Shown: positions 9,593 through 18,700 of the stretch, piece by piece
Layout of the letters: the number at the start of each line of letters is the position of its first letter
Position numbering within the stretch: the stretch's first letter is position 1
NCBI GenBank assembly: GCA_964539395.1
Contig: CAZIIU010000001.1
Location: forward strand, 1 to 64,000
Origin: M55B112 sp964539395
GTDB taxonomy: Bacteria; Bacteroidota; Bacteroidia; Bacteroidales; GCA-2748055
Direction: 5' to 3'
Length of the DNA stretch: 64,000 nucleotides
The notes under the pieces: generated by a model
What the model was told of the DNA's origin: nothing
What the model saw: the letters and a program-made list of their open reading frames with translations, nothing else
Databases searched by the model: none
Position numbers and translations under genes: made by a program

Positions 9593-10779
9593 TATAAAAG
9601 ATCGTTATAGGGATATCGTTTTACGTGTATCTCTTTAACGGTCTGGTAGAGTACATCTTTCAGGTGGTCGATATTCTCCTTTTTTAGGGCAGAGATAAAA
9701 ACCACGTTCCGATACTCACCTGTCCATCGTCGCCTGAGGTCTTCAAGGCTCAGGTTTTCCATTAATTTCGGTGTCAGGTCGTCCTCATCCTTCTTAACAT
9801 AGGTAAAACGGTCAATCTTGTTAAAAACCATGATCACCGGTTTTTCTCCTGCTCCGAGTTCGTCGAGGGTACTTTCAACAACATGAATCTGCTCCTCGTA
9901 ATTGGAATGGGAAACATCGATCACATGGACCAACACATCGGCTTCCCGTGTCTCATCGAGTGTCGATTTAAAGGATTCAACAAGGTGTGTAGGCAGCTTC
10001 CTTATAAAACCTACGGTATCGGAAACCAGGAAGGGCAGGTTTCCGATCACCACCTTTCGTACCGTGGTGTCCAGTGTGGCAAACAACTTATCTTCAGCGA
10101 AGACATCCGACTTACTTAGTTGGTTCATCAGTGTAGATTTTCCCACGTTGGTATATCCCACCAGCGCAACCTGTACCATTTTACCCCTGTTTTTCCGCTG
10201 GTTACTCATCTGACGGTCGATCTTCAACAATTGATCTTTCAGTCTGCTTATTTTATCACGAATGATCCTCCGGTCGGTCTCAATCTCCGTCTCACCGGGT
10301 CCGCGCAGCCCAATGCCTCCCCGCTGTCTTTCCAGGTGTGTCCACATCCGTGTAAGTCGGGGAAGCAGGTACTGGTATTGAGCCAGTTCCACCTGCACCT
10401 TGGCATGTGAAGTCTTGGCACGCTGAGCGAAGATATCGAGAATCAGGTTGGTTCGGTCAAGAATTCTCACCTTGAGTTCCCTCTCGATGTTTCTTAGTTG
10501 TGTAGGCTGAAGTTCATCATCGAATATGACAATGTCGATCTCATTCTCATGAACAAAGTCTGCCACCTCCTGCAGCTTACCTGAACCTATGAAAGTTTTT
10601 GGATTGGGTGTGTCAATGCGCTGGGTAAAAAAGCCTGCAGGTTTTGCTCCGGCTGTCTCAGCCAGGAATGCCAGTTCATCCAGATATTCACTTGTCTCCT
10701 CTTCCGTCTGGTCCTTTCCGATAACCCCAATAAGGACGGCCGATTCAGGTTGCGGTCTATGGTCCCAATAATCTCCCAT
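9589..10779 (-). CDS. hflX: ribosome-associated GTPase HflX
   Basis: GTPase that acts on stalled 70S or 50S ribosomes. The 396-residue product has the HflX N-terminal domain (VIFDDELQPTQLRNIE), the glycine-rich linker block GGIGLRGPGETEIETDRR, and a G domain with G1 GYTNVGKST, G3 DTVGFI and G4 NKID. The start with MGDYWDHR is plausible. The gene stands alone. Confidence 0.95.
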   Translation of the reverse strand: MGDYWDHRPQPESAVLIGVIGKDQTEEETSEYLDELAFLAETAGAKPAGFFTQRIDTPNPKTFIGSGKLQEVADFVHENEIDIVIFDDELQPTQLRNIERELKVRILDRTNLILDIFAQRAKTSHAKVQVELAQYQYLLPRLTRMWTHLERQRGGIGLRGPGETEIETDRRIIRDKISRLKDQLLKIDRQMSNQRKNRGKMVQVALVGYTNVGKSTLMNQLSKSDVFAEDKLFATLDTTVRKVVIGNLPFLVSDTVGFIRKLPTHLVESFKSTLDETREADVLVHVIDVSHSNYEEQIHVVESTLDELGAGEKPVIMVFNKIDRFTYVKKDEDDLTPKLMENLSLEDLRRRWTGEYRNVVFISALKKENIDHLKDVLYQTVKEIHVKRYPYNDLLY

Positions 10780-10849
10780 TCAATACTTACTCCCACTGCT
10801 TGCTTGTCACTAACCTACTGGTGCCACTTTTTACAGGTGGTACAGCTTT

Positions 10850-12031
10850 TTAAATAACGTACCGCCTGCCGATGTCCAGAACAATATTCTGTACTACTGG
10901 TCTGGCATTCTCCACACTCTGTTTTACAAGTTCTGTTTCAGACGGGAATGGCAGGGATTCATTTTTAAGGAGGTCTCTTGTACCCGCCTCAACGGCTTCC
11001 GGGTTGCCTATCAGATCGTATGAAACATTCTCAAACCTGCTACCGGAGGTAAAAGGAACTTTAGCAAGGGATCCCCGGGGTTCACCGGCGATGGAGATGA
11101 TCTCAACCTCTCCCCTAATTTCACAACTCTTTAATTTCTCTTTCTTCACCAGGGTGGCCATAACATCCTTATATATCTTGATATCATTGCCGGCGGTATC
11201 CTTCATCACGTTACCGGCATTGTCCAGTGCATAATCAAACTCCTTCGTACTTTTTCGCTTATAATCCTGTTTCGACTCCTTTTCAATATTGTCAGACACA
11301 TTTATTGAAAGCACTCGCACAAACATCTCATAATCGTATTGAATATTCCGGTCGACATGTTTAAAATGATACTCGATCCACTGATTCCCCTCGAGGGTTC
11401 TTGTATCGAATGCAATAAGGTGCTCCAGGTCAATCTGGGGAATACCGATGTTCGGATCCCTGTTCTCCGGAACAACTATTACCCGGCTGATACCATTCAT
11501 CCTTGCATCGTGGATCAATAGATCAATATCCGGGAAGTTATGCCCCCCATATTCATTGGCCCTGACCAATTGATTGTAGGCCTCCCTAAAATCAAGTTTT
11601 GAAAGCGCGTTGGTCATGAGTCTTTTACCGGTACTATAGAACTCTTCTGCCGCTTTACTTTTTGATGCAATGATCTTCGCATCATAGTCCACATTCTCGT
11701 AATTATAGGTTTTACCATCTACGGTTAGCGGGGTAACTGTGCGTACCTTGCTCTGGCGCTCCTTCAGACTTGCATACCGGGCGAAGAGTTCATCAAAATA
11801 CCGTGGATTGTTCTCTTTCTCAAGGAAAGCAACCCTTTCAAGATCCCTCTCGTTGGCCAGCTTATAAGCCCTGTCCATTGCCTCTGCATCCTTTGAATTA
11901 GGTTTACGGATCAGTCTTTTTGTGGTTTTATGAATCACTTTGTCATAATTACCACGCTGCAGGTTCTTTGTCGTGGAAGCACAGGAAGATAGCAGAATGG
12001 CAGACAGAAATAGGGGTATAATTCTTTTCAT
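10850..12031 (-). CDS. hypothetical lipoprotein
   Basis: Product of 393 residues with a lipoprotein signal (MKRIIPLFLSAILLSSCAS, lipobox LSSC). The N-terminal half is helical and Lys/Arg-rich, with TPR-like spacing (RLIRKPNSKDAEAMDRAYKLANE and REAYNQLVRANEYGG). The C-terminal half is beta-rich and contains KSCEIRGEVEIISI. I recognise similar envelope lipoproteins in Bacteroidota but no defined family. It lies between tonB and hflX on the same strand; no function is assigned. Confidence 0.75.
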   Translation of the reverse strand: MKRIIPLFLSAILLSSCASTTKNLQRGNYDKVIHKTTKRLIRKPNSKDAEAMDRAYKLANERDLERVAFLEKENNPRYFDELFARYASLKERQSKVRTVTPLTVDGKTYNYENVDYDAKIIASKSKAAEEFYSTGKRLMTNALSKLDFREAYNQLVRANEYGGHNFPDIDLLIHDARMNGISRVIVVPENRDPNIGIPQIDLEHLIAFDTRTLEGNQWIEYHFKHVDRNIQYDYEMFVRVLSINVSDNIEKESKQDYKRKSTKEFDYALDNAGNVMKDTAGNDIKIYKDVMATLVKKEKLKSCEIRGEVEIISIAGEPRGSLAKVPFTSGSRFENVSYDLIGNPEAVEAGTRDLLKNESLPFPSETELVKQSVENARPVVQNIVLDIGRRYVI

Positions 12032-12168
12032 AGGTTAAGGTTTTAGTCCGAAGCTAATTTATGAAATAATCTTTTACATCATGCAGAGGTTATAAACAAC
12101 CTCAAATCCGAGGCAGAAAACCTGCCGCTCCTAATTTGCAAAGGCAGATAATCACCCCTTTATCTATG

Positions 12169-12194
12169 CAAAAAGGACCCTCATATGAAGGTCC
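12169..12194 (-). terminator. intrinsic terminator after tonB
   Basis: On the minus strand GGACC and GGTCC enclose the self-complementary TCATATGA and are followed by TTTTT. It lies 30 bp after the tonB stop codon. Confidence 0.7.
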
Positions 12195-12223
12195 AATTGC
12201 TATACTAATCTTACTGATTATCT

Positions 12224-12904
12224 TTACTGAAGCACAAAATTGATCGGGAAAGTGAACTGTACCTTAACAGCTTTTCCTCTTTGCCTTCCTGGAGTCCAGG
12301 GAGGTGATGACATCACAACTCTGATAGCCTCCCTGTCGAGCGCGGGATCGACACCTCTTAAAATAACAGCGTCGACAACCTTGCCCTGGGCATTTACAGC
12401 GAACGAAACGATTACTCTTCCGCTGATACCGTTTTCAGCTGCAATTTCAGGATATTTTAGATTGGAGGCAATGTAATTTCTAAACTCGACGGCCGGTTCA
12501 CCCCCGTTAAACGTGGGCATGTCCTCTACAATATAGAAAATCTCCTCCTCATCTATTTGCTCCTCATCATCATCCAGCATTGTAAAATCATATTCCGTAT
12601 CCTCATCTACTTCCATGTCAAAGTTAAAGTCGTCGATCTCAACATCATCTTCAACAATATCAAGCACCTCCGCAACTTTTGGTGTTTCCGGCTTGGGTTG
12701 CTCCTTTGGGGGTTCCCTCCTGGTGGCGATCATCTCATCTTCAAATTCAATCTGTCGCACCATTTCAGTATCATCATCCGTCTTCGGTTTTGTGGTCCAT
12801 TCAAATCCTATCAGGATGATTGAAAGTGAAACTACAAGTCCTACCTGAATATAAATACTCTTTTTATTTTCCAGGTCCGCCTTTTTTGATTTCTTTAGTT
12901 CCAT
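12224..12904 (-). CDS. tonB: energy transducer TonB
   Basis: Couples the inner-membrane proton motive force to TonB-dependent receptors. The 226-residue product has one N-terminal transmembrane helix (about 18-36), a Pro/Glu/Lys-rich periplasmic spacer (REPPKEQPKPETPKVAE) with an acidic run, and a C-terminal TonB domain (YPEIAAENGISGRVIVSF, then WTPGRQRGKAVKVQFTFPI). The start at 12904 (MELKKSKKADL) is chosen over 12937 because it places basic residues just before the helix. No exbB or exbD lies nearby, so it is probably one of several TonB paralogues. The receptor at 48.9 kb is a possible client. Confidence 0.93.
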   Translation of the reverse strand: MELKKSKKADLENKKSIYIQVGLVVSLSIILIGFEWTTKPKTDDDTEMVRQIEFEDEMIATRREPPKEQPKPETPKVAEVLDIVEDDVEIDDFNFDMEVDEDTEYDFTMLDDDEEQIDEEEIFYIVEDMPTFNGGEPAVEFRNYIASNLKYPEIAAENGISGRVIVSFAVNAQGKVVDAVILRGVDPALDREAIRVVMSSPPWTPGRQRGKAVKVQFTFPINFVLQ

Positions 12905-13176
12905 GTGATTGTGTTTTTGCGCCGTTAAAATTAACATTATTTTGATTGAAATTCAAATGCCTGCCATTCAATCCAAAAAAATCTCATTATAATCAGGCCA
13001 TTTCAGTAACAACAGAACCCAGGGTGTCATTATTATTAACTGCTACAAAAATGATGCAAGACTAGAGAAAATTCCATAAAAAATTTGACAGTGAGGCATT
13101 TTACAATAAAAAAGTAATAATTTTGTGGTCGTTTCTGGCCGTTGGTTCATAAGAAACAGCTTTTTTGTTTTTTACT

Positions 13177-13253
13177 GGGGCATTAGCTCAGTTGGCTAGA
13201 GTGCTTGACTGGCAGTCAAGAGGTCATCGGTTCGACTCCGATATGCTCCACCA
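13177..13253 (+). tRNA. tRNA-Ala (GGC anticodon)
   Basis: A 77-nt cloverleaf is readable. The acceptor stem is GGGGCAT with ATGCTCC (one G-T pair), and the D arm begins GCTCAGTTGG. The anticodon stem CTTGA/TCAAG encloses the loop CTGGCAG, giving anticodon GGC. The T arm is ATCGG-TTCGACT-CCGAT, discriminator A, with CCA encoded. The 3' half is duplicated 1,664 bp downstream, which marks this gene as an integration target. Confidence 0.95.
13208..13252 (+). repeat. attL-like direct repeat (3' part of tRNA-Ala)
   Basis: This 45-bp segment runs from the anticodon arm to the first two bases of CCA. It recurs at 14872-14916 with only two differences, T13227/C14891 and A13241/G14905, which are the two partners of one T-stem base pair. 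Confidence 0.85.
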
Positions 13254-13300
13254 ATGTTTACAAGGGTTTCAGAGATACAACTTCTGGAACCCTTTCTTTT

Positions 13301-13318
13301 TTGCCAGTTTTTTGCCAG
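13301..13318 (+). repeat. left TTGCCAG pair (candidate arm site)
   Basis: TTGCCAG occurs at 13301 and 13312 (11-bp spacing), about 50 bp inside the left att repeat. A matching same-orientation pair lies at 14748/14760 near the right end. Confidence 0.4.
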
Positions 13319-13512
13319 CAATTTTCTTCCCACTCACCAGAATTTGAATCAAAAGAAAGGTGTTCGATACCACCAAACCCATCGTCATTCATATTCGGCG
13401 GAGAAGGGTATAATACCATGATTTGGGACTATAGCGTCTGATTTTGAGACGATACCGTTTGACTTTGTGGTTTTGATTGTCGTAACTTGCATATAATCAA
13501 ACCCTCATAATC

Positions 13513-14067
13513 ATGAAACGGATTGCATCAACACTTTTTTTGTTATTTGTGTTTTGTTATATCAACGGGCAGGATATAGTAATTCGGCAGCCCTTAGAAA
13601 CGAATCTTAATAACTATAAAACAGAGACTACTGAAAATCTGAACGAAGATAGAAACATTAAATTTCATATTTTGTATTCAGCAACTCTAACAACCAATAG
13701 AAATTTAATTACCCCTCTTGGGTTAACATTAGCAGCTGGTAAGAAATGGGGAGGATACGTGAGTGGTGGATATAGTATCAGTGATGAGGCTTTTAATTTT
13801 TTGACAGTAGGTGCTTTAGCGAGAGTATTTCCAAATGTGAATATTTACGCTGGAGGGGGCATAACAGGTTGGACAAATAGACTTACACAGTATGGTAACT
13901 GTAGATGTAGTAATTTTGGATTAGAAACAGGTGCGATAGTTAATATTAGATTTCTATCTCTCATGGCGGGTTTAGGAAGTAGTTTTTTAGAAATAAAAAC
14001 GTATGGTTTTGAAATTTCTGTTGGAGACATATTTTATGCCAAACTTGGACTAGGAATCAACTTTTAA
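13513..14067 (+). CDS. hypothetical secreted beta-rich protein, cargo copy 1
   Basis: Product of 184 residues with a signal peptide (MKRIASTLFLLFVFCYINGQ, cleavage after GQ). The mature part is rich in Gly, Tyr and Phe in alternating patterns (KKWGGYVSGGYSIS, YAGGGITGW), suggesting a small outer-membrane barrel or beta-sandwich. It ends in Phe (LGLGINF), the terminal residue favoured by outer-membrane barrels. It is a clear paralogue of the next gene, 10 bp downstream, and both lie inside the tRNA-anchored element. Function unknown. Confidence 0.75.
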   Translation: MKRIASTLFLLFVFCYINGQDIVIRQPLETNLNNYKTETTENLNEDRNIKFHILYSATLTTNRNLITPLGLTLAAGKKWGGYVSGGYSISDEAFNFLTVGALARVFPNVNIYAGGGITGWTNRLTQYGNCRCSNFGLETGAIVNIRFLSLMAGLGSSFLEIKTYGFEISVGDIFYAKLGLGINF

Positions 14068-14077
14068 TCTCAACATC

Positions 14078-14590
14078 ATGAAAAAAATAATCATTATTTT
14101 TCTTGCACTTGTATTGGTAGTTCCTTTGTTTTCCCAGGAAGGTTCGAACTTAATTAACAAAAATGAATCACAAAGAAATATTAACTACCATGTTTTATTT
14201 ATGACGTATTTTAATTTAATAGAGGAGCCAAACGGGAGCATCGGAATAGAACTCGCAGTAGGCGGAAAATGGTGCGGATATGTTTCTGGCGGATATAGCA
14301 TTTATTACAAAGAATTATCATTTCTTACTGCAGGGGTCATTGGACACTTAAAGGAATATAATGGTATCTATTTTGGGATAGGATTATTACCAAAGGCTCA
14401 TGGTTATGCCTACACTTATTTTCCATATGGTATTGAGACAGGTCCAACCTTCACTTATAAATTCATATCCGTAATGACTGGATTAGGGCTTCCAATCATA
14501 GAAAAAGAAATTGGTTGGGGAACTGTTGACTATTCTTATTTCAGTCCTGAAACAATTTATGCGAAGCTTGGAATCGGAGTAAATTTCTAA
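14078..14590 (+). CDS. hypothetical secreted beta-rich protein, cargo copy 2
   Basis: Product of 170 residues with a signal peptide (MKKIIIIFLALVLVVPLFSQ). It shares with the preceding gene the blocks GGKWCGYVSGGYSI, YGIETGP, a MAGLG/MTGLG motif and the end IYAKLGIGVNF. The pair therefore arose by tandem duplication and diverged. The terminal Phe suggests outer-membrane insertion. No enzymatic motif is visible. Confidence 0.75.
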   Translation: MKKIIIIFLALVLVVPLFSQEGSNLINKNESQRNINYHVLFMTYFNLIEEPNGSIGIELAVGGKWCGYVSGGYSIYYKELSFLTAGVIGHLKEYNGIYFGIGLLPKAHGYAYTYFPYGIETGPTFTYKFISVMTGLGLPIIEKEIGWGTVDYSYFSPETIYAKLGIGVNF

Positions 14591-14747
14591 AAAGGACAAG
14601 GGACAAAAAAGCCCCAATCCAATGATTGAAGCCCCCACTTTTTCCATTTACCTTTTTACTTCTGCCATGATGTTCCATTTGCGGGAAGAATGGAACATTC
14701 TAATATAGAGCTATCATTTAAAATGACATTTCTATTTTCTTCAAAAT

Positions 14748-14766
14748 TTGCCAGCTTTTTTGCCAG
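14748..14766 (+). repeat. right TTGCCAG pair (candidate arm site)
   Basis: TTGCCAG occurs at 14748 and 14760 (12-bp spacing), in the same orientation as the left pair and about 105 bp before the right att repeat. Confidence 0.4.
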
Positions 14767-14871
14767 CCAAACGGAAAACATGTGTAGTATATAGGAAAAA
14801 CAACTGTACATTATTTTCATAATGTAGTGTAATAGAGTATAATGGAGTCAGGTGGAAAATCTTGTATTTTC

Positions 14872-14916
14872 ACTGGCAGTCAAGAGGTCACCGGTTCGAC
14901 TCCGGTATGCTCCACC
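14872..14916 (+). repeat. attR-like direct repeat of the tRNA-Ala 3' end
   Basis: 43 of 45 positions match 13208-13252. The two changes convert one T-stem pair from T-A to C-G, keeping the fold. No 5' half of a tRNA precedes it, so it is not a functional tRNA gene. Confidence 0.85.
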
Positions 14917-14919
14917 TCC

Positions 14920-14947
14920 GCCCTCCGTAGCCTTGGCGAAGGAGGGC
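14920..14947. repeat. palindromic hairpin (REP-like)
   Basis: GCCCTCC and GGAGGGC flank a 14-nt partly self-complementary centre (GTAGCCTTGGCGAA). It lies 47 bp after the end of the LytTR regulator, read on the minus strand, but has no clean T-tract. It could be a weak terminator or a dispersed palindromic repeat. Confidence 0.45.
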
Positions 14948-14994
14948 TTCTTCATTTTAAATAGTTGACTTCTTCGGACATTATTTTATTAGAG

Positions 14995-15774
14995 CTACGG
15001 TGGACGCGGTCCACTTCGCTGTGTGAATGCCTCAGTTACCATTTTCCTACGACGCCTTGAAACGGGGATGGTTACGTTTTCTGAAAGAACAATAGACCAG
15101 TCAGATTTTTTTCGGATAGATTTGACATAAGCTGTGTTGACCATATGGGTTTTGTGCACACGAAGAAAGCCCAGGTCATTCAAGAGATCCTCGAATTCTA
15201 CAAGTGTTTTTGATACCAGGATTGATTCGTGGTTTTTAAAGTAAAGTCGGGTATAATTGCTTTCGGCTTGCAGCCTGACAATCGTATTTATCACGACAAT
15301 TTCTGTTTTCCCATCGAGGTTTATTCCCAATCTTTGAAAAGCCCTGTCATTGGAGAGATTTTCGATGAGAATTTCCAACTGTAGAACTTTCCGCTCAATC
15401 TTAGAGCGGTTTGTGTATTGTGAAACAGCCTTTTTGAGTTCCCGGTAATCAATAGGTTTTAATAAATAGTCGACCGCAGAAAGCTTGATGGCTTTTATTG
15501 CATATGAATCATACGCTGTGATGAAAATTACGCCGAAATTCTTGCGATCCAGTCTTTCAAGTAGTTCAAAACTGGTTGAGTCTGATAATTTAATATCGAG
15601 GAGTAATAATTCAGGATTGTGTTTTTCAATGAGTTGTAAAGCTTCGTTGATGTCAGAGGCTTCTCCTACCAGTTCAATATTCGTGCAATGTTTTCTGAGG
15701 ATACCGGAAAGGTTCTCCCGTGCAGACAATTCATCATCAACGATTAGTGCGCTTATATTTGTTGTAGTCATCAT
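14995..15774 (-). CDS. LytTR-family response regulator
   Basis: Product of 259 residues. The N-terminal receiver domain (about 8-120) has the acidic pair in ALIVDDE, the phospho-acceptor Asp in LLLLDIKLSD and the Lys in LLKPIDY. The C-terminal LytTR DNA-binding domain (about 150-250) has VRLQAESNYTRLYFKN and LGFLRVHKTHMVN. Its start codon directly follows the stop codon of the upstream sensor kinase, so the two form a tightly coupled two-component operon. Target genes are unknown. Confidence 0.93.
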   Translation of the reverse strand: MMTTTNISALIVDDELSARENLSGILRKHCTNIELVGEASDINEALQLIEKHNPELLLLDIKLSDSTSFELLERLDRKNFGVIFITAYDSYAIKAIKLSAVDYLLKPIDYRELKKAVSQYTNRSKIERKVLQLEILIENLSNDRAFQRLGINLDGKTEIVVINTIVRLQAESNYTRLYFKNHESILVSKTLVEFEDLLNDLGFLRVHKTHMVNTAYVKSIRKKSDWSIVLSENVTIPVSRRRRKMVTEAFTQRSGPRPP

Positions 15775-18700
15775 TTACTTTTCATCAGGTACAAGGATTT
15801 CAACGGTGGTTCCTTCAGGCTTTCCCTCTTTATTCACTTCATCGATTATATTGATTGAGTAACCGTTTAAGTCATGTTTATTCATGATATCAATTCTGGA
15901 TTTAACGATATCGAGTCCCCTTTTGTCTTTATCAGTTATCTCATTTTTCTGCAATCCCCTGCCTACTCCATTGTCGGAAATCCTGAACAGGATCGAAGGT
16001 TGGCGGGACTGAACTTCTATGCGAAGTGTTTTTTCACCTACTTTGGGGTGCAGTCCATGAATGATTGCATTTTCGACTACAGGCTGAAGCAGCAGGGGAG
16101 GAATCATTGTGTTGTATTGATCAATAGCCGGATCAATAACGACAATTGCATTGAAATGAAAACGCATTTTTTCAAGGTCTGTATATATTTCCAGGGTTTC
16201 AAGTTCTTCTTGAACGGATATTTCCTCCCTCTCGGAGAACTGCAGAATTCTTCTAATTATTTTTGCAAATAGGAGCAGGTATTCGTTGGCCTCTTTCTGC
16301 TTATTTGTTTCGATTAGGTTTTGAATGGAGTTGAGGCAATTAAAAAGAAAATGCGGATTGAGTTGTGCTTTGATGGCTTTGTGTTCAAGGCTGGTTAGCC
16401 GGTGAAGCAATTCTTTCTTTTTTATTCTTCTAAAGATTATTATTCTGTATAAGATAAATGTGATTACGAAGCCAATGAGAACTCCTGGCAGTATTTGACC
16501 TGTTCTTGTCTCAAGAAAGGGTGTTTTCGGAGGGGGAGCTTGTTTGAGCGCAGCATTGATGGCTCCCTTTATTTGCTGGGCCGTTCCTATTGACCTGAAT
16601 ATTTTGCCCTGTTTGTCAATTACCAGGTACCTGGACGATTGTCGCATCCCATCTAACAAGAATTGTTCATTGAACCTAAACTGACCGTCTGCATAATACA
16701 TCTGATGACCCAGAGCGGAATATCTTGAATTATCTGCTTTCCATTTATCAAAACTGGTTCCGGGACTTATTCTGAGTATAACGATATCCTTGTGGTTTTC
16801 TCCATATTTCTTGTATAATTCTTCGGCAAAATATGGTTCACGACTATAGTTACTATACAACATGAGGACTAACACTTTGCCTTTTGTCTTATTCCAGTCA
16901 TATGGTTTCCCATTCATGCCGATCAGGTTCATTGTTGGACCTATACTACCAGGAATGATCTTCTCTCTTCTTCTCAGTAACTCATTTATGTAATCACGGG
17001 AATCCTGGTGATTGCAATTTTGGAGGTAGTCATTAACAATATAATCATCTGTGATATTTTCGGTATAGAAGATTCTTCCTGGAATTTGCTCGGCAATCAT
17101 GTTTCCATAAGTTAAATAGAAAGGATAGCCTTCTAAAAGAAGCTTTACAAATTCGGTGTCAGGAAATCGTCCGGGAGGATAGAGCGGGAATCCCCCTGTA
17201 CTTTGATATTTGAAAATATTGAATCTCAAATTTATATAGGTAGTTACAAGAGGATCATAAAACTGTAGGAACTTGTGATCAGGATAACGCGGCATTTCCG
17301 GCAAAAGAAGAACTTCTTCGTCAAGTGTGGGTTTTCGATTTTCGCGGTATTGGTCAGCAAAACCATTCCAAAACTCATAATATTTCACAATACCTAAAGC
17401 ACTATTATATTCTGAATCCAGAAACGTGTAGAAATCCTTCGAAATATTATCCTTTTCTTGTTTGAGCATTGCATACCTTCTCTCGATTGAATTTTTCAGC
17501 GAAAAGTTGTTGCGAATCATGCCATTGGGTATCTTCTGATTAGGATGATAAATATGAAAACTGATATCCATTCCGGGCAATAGTCTCAGCTTATGGAATA
17601 ATTCACTATCCTCAAATCCTCTTCCTGAAAAAGCAAATTCGTTGAGATTACTATCTCTGCAGATATATATGCTATCGCCTGGTTTTACATAGATCTGAAG
17701 ATCTGGTGTAATCGCAGGACGTGATGTGAAGAAAAAGACATTATATAGCCTATTGTCTATAATGTCAAGTTCGATTGAAAACCGGCCGGTTGAGTCCCTG
17801 TTCGCTTCAATGTATTTAACATCTCCATTAAGTATACTTTGTTGGGTTGTCAGCATGACTTTACTACTTCCCCCGATATATTTACCACAAACCCAGGTCG
17901 GCATAGTAGAACCTGTATAGTATTTTAATTCAATGCTTCCTGAAATATCCACAATATCTGACCTGCTTTGATAGAGCTTCCCGGTTTGAATTTTATCCTG
18001 ATCTCCAATGTAAGATGTATAATGGAGGTTTCTGAGTAAGCCAGAACTGTTGTCAATGGTGTAACGCCCAATCAGGATATAATATTTTTTTGGGAATGAA
18101 TTGTCGGGTCTTCTGATGTGATTATCTACAATATATTCATATGTAGTTGATTCATTGTTCTTTTCAATCTGTTTAGTTTTTAGGACTTCGCCATTATTCC
18201 GTTTAGTGGAAGTCTTTTTTGTGCCAACGATTGTGTTCATCTCACTTAAAAAAGTTAAGCTCCGGAGTAATCGTTCTTCATTCAGAATTTGAACAATATG
18301 ATCTTCTATTCTTTCGTCAACTGAGATTTTTCTAAGCGCCAAATAATTGATAAGTTCATTCTTTATCTGTTTCAAATTTAATACCCTTATCTTACCGGAT
18401 GAAGGGTAATAGTCTATTTGATAGTTAACATCATTCAGAAAGCAATTTATCACATCCCGGTAATGTGTTCCATATGATGGATAACGAGGGTCATAATTAG
18501 AATAGTAATGATCTGCATCCGTCTTTGTGTCACTATAAACTACCCGGAAATTTACACGATAACAATTATCATTCCCAACCTCAATCACTTTGAAATATAA
18601 TTTTAAAACTGAGTTTACTTCGGTATGAGATTTGGAATCTTCGATTTTGGGTGAGTTAGAAATGATCGACCCTTTTGGAAAACGGGTAATGTATTTTAGT

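Larger units (their letters stand above)
13208..14916 (+). mobile_element. small tRNA-Ala-anchored integrative element, no integrase
   Basis: The 1.7-kb segment is bounded by a 45-bp direct repeat of the tRNA-Ala 3' end, the classic footprint of tyrosine-recombinase integration. Inside are two paralogous secreted-protein genes in AT-rich DNA. Near each end is a pair of TTGCCAG motifs spaced by about one helical turn, possible arm-type sites. No integrase, excisionase or replication gene is present, so it is either a decayed island or a satellite mobilised in trans. Confidence 0.7.
14591..14994. other. right end of the element and following intergenic region
   Basis: This 404-bp non-coding stretch holds the right TTGCCAG pair (14748-14766), the second tRNA 3' repeat (14872-14916) and a GCCCTCC...GGAGGGC hairpin (14920-14947). 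Nothing else is recognisable. Confidence 0.7.

Noticed and set aside
13165..13347. 60-codon frame over the tRNA gene
   Set aside because: It reads straight through tRNA-Ala (the familiar GALAQLARVLDWQSRGHRFD tRNA translation) and is not a protein.
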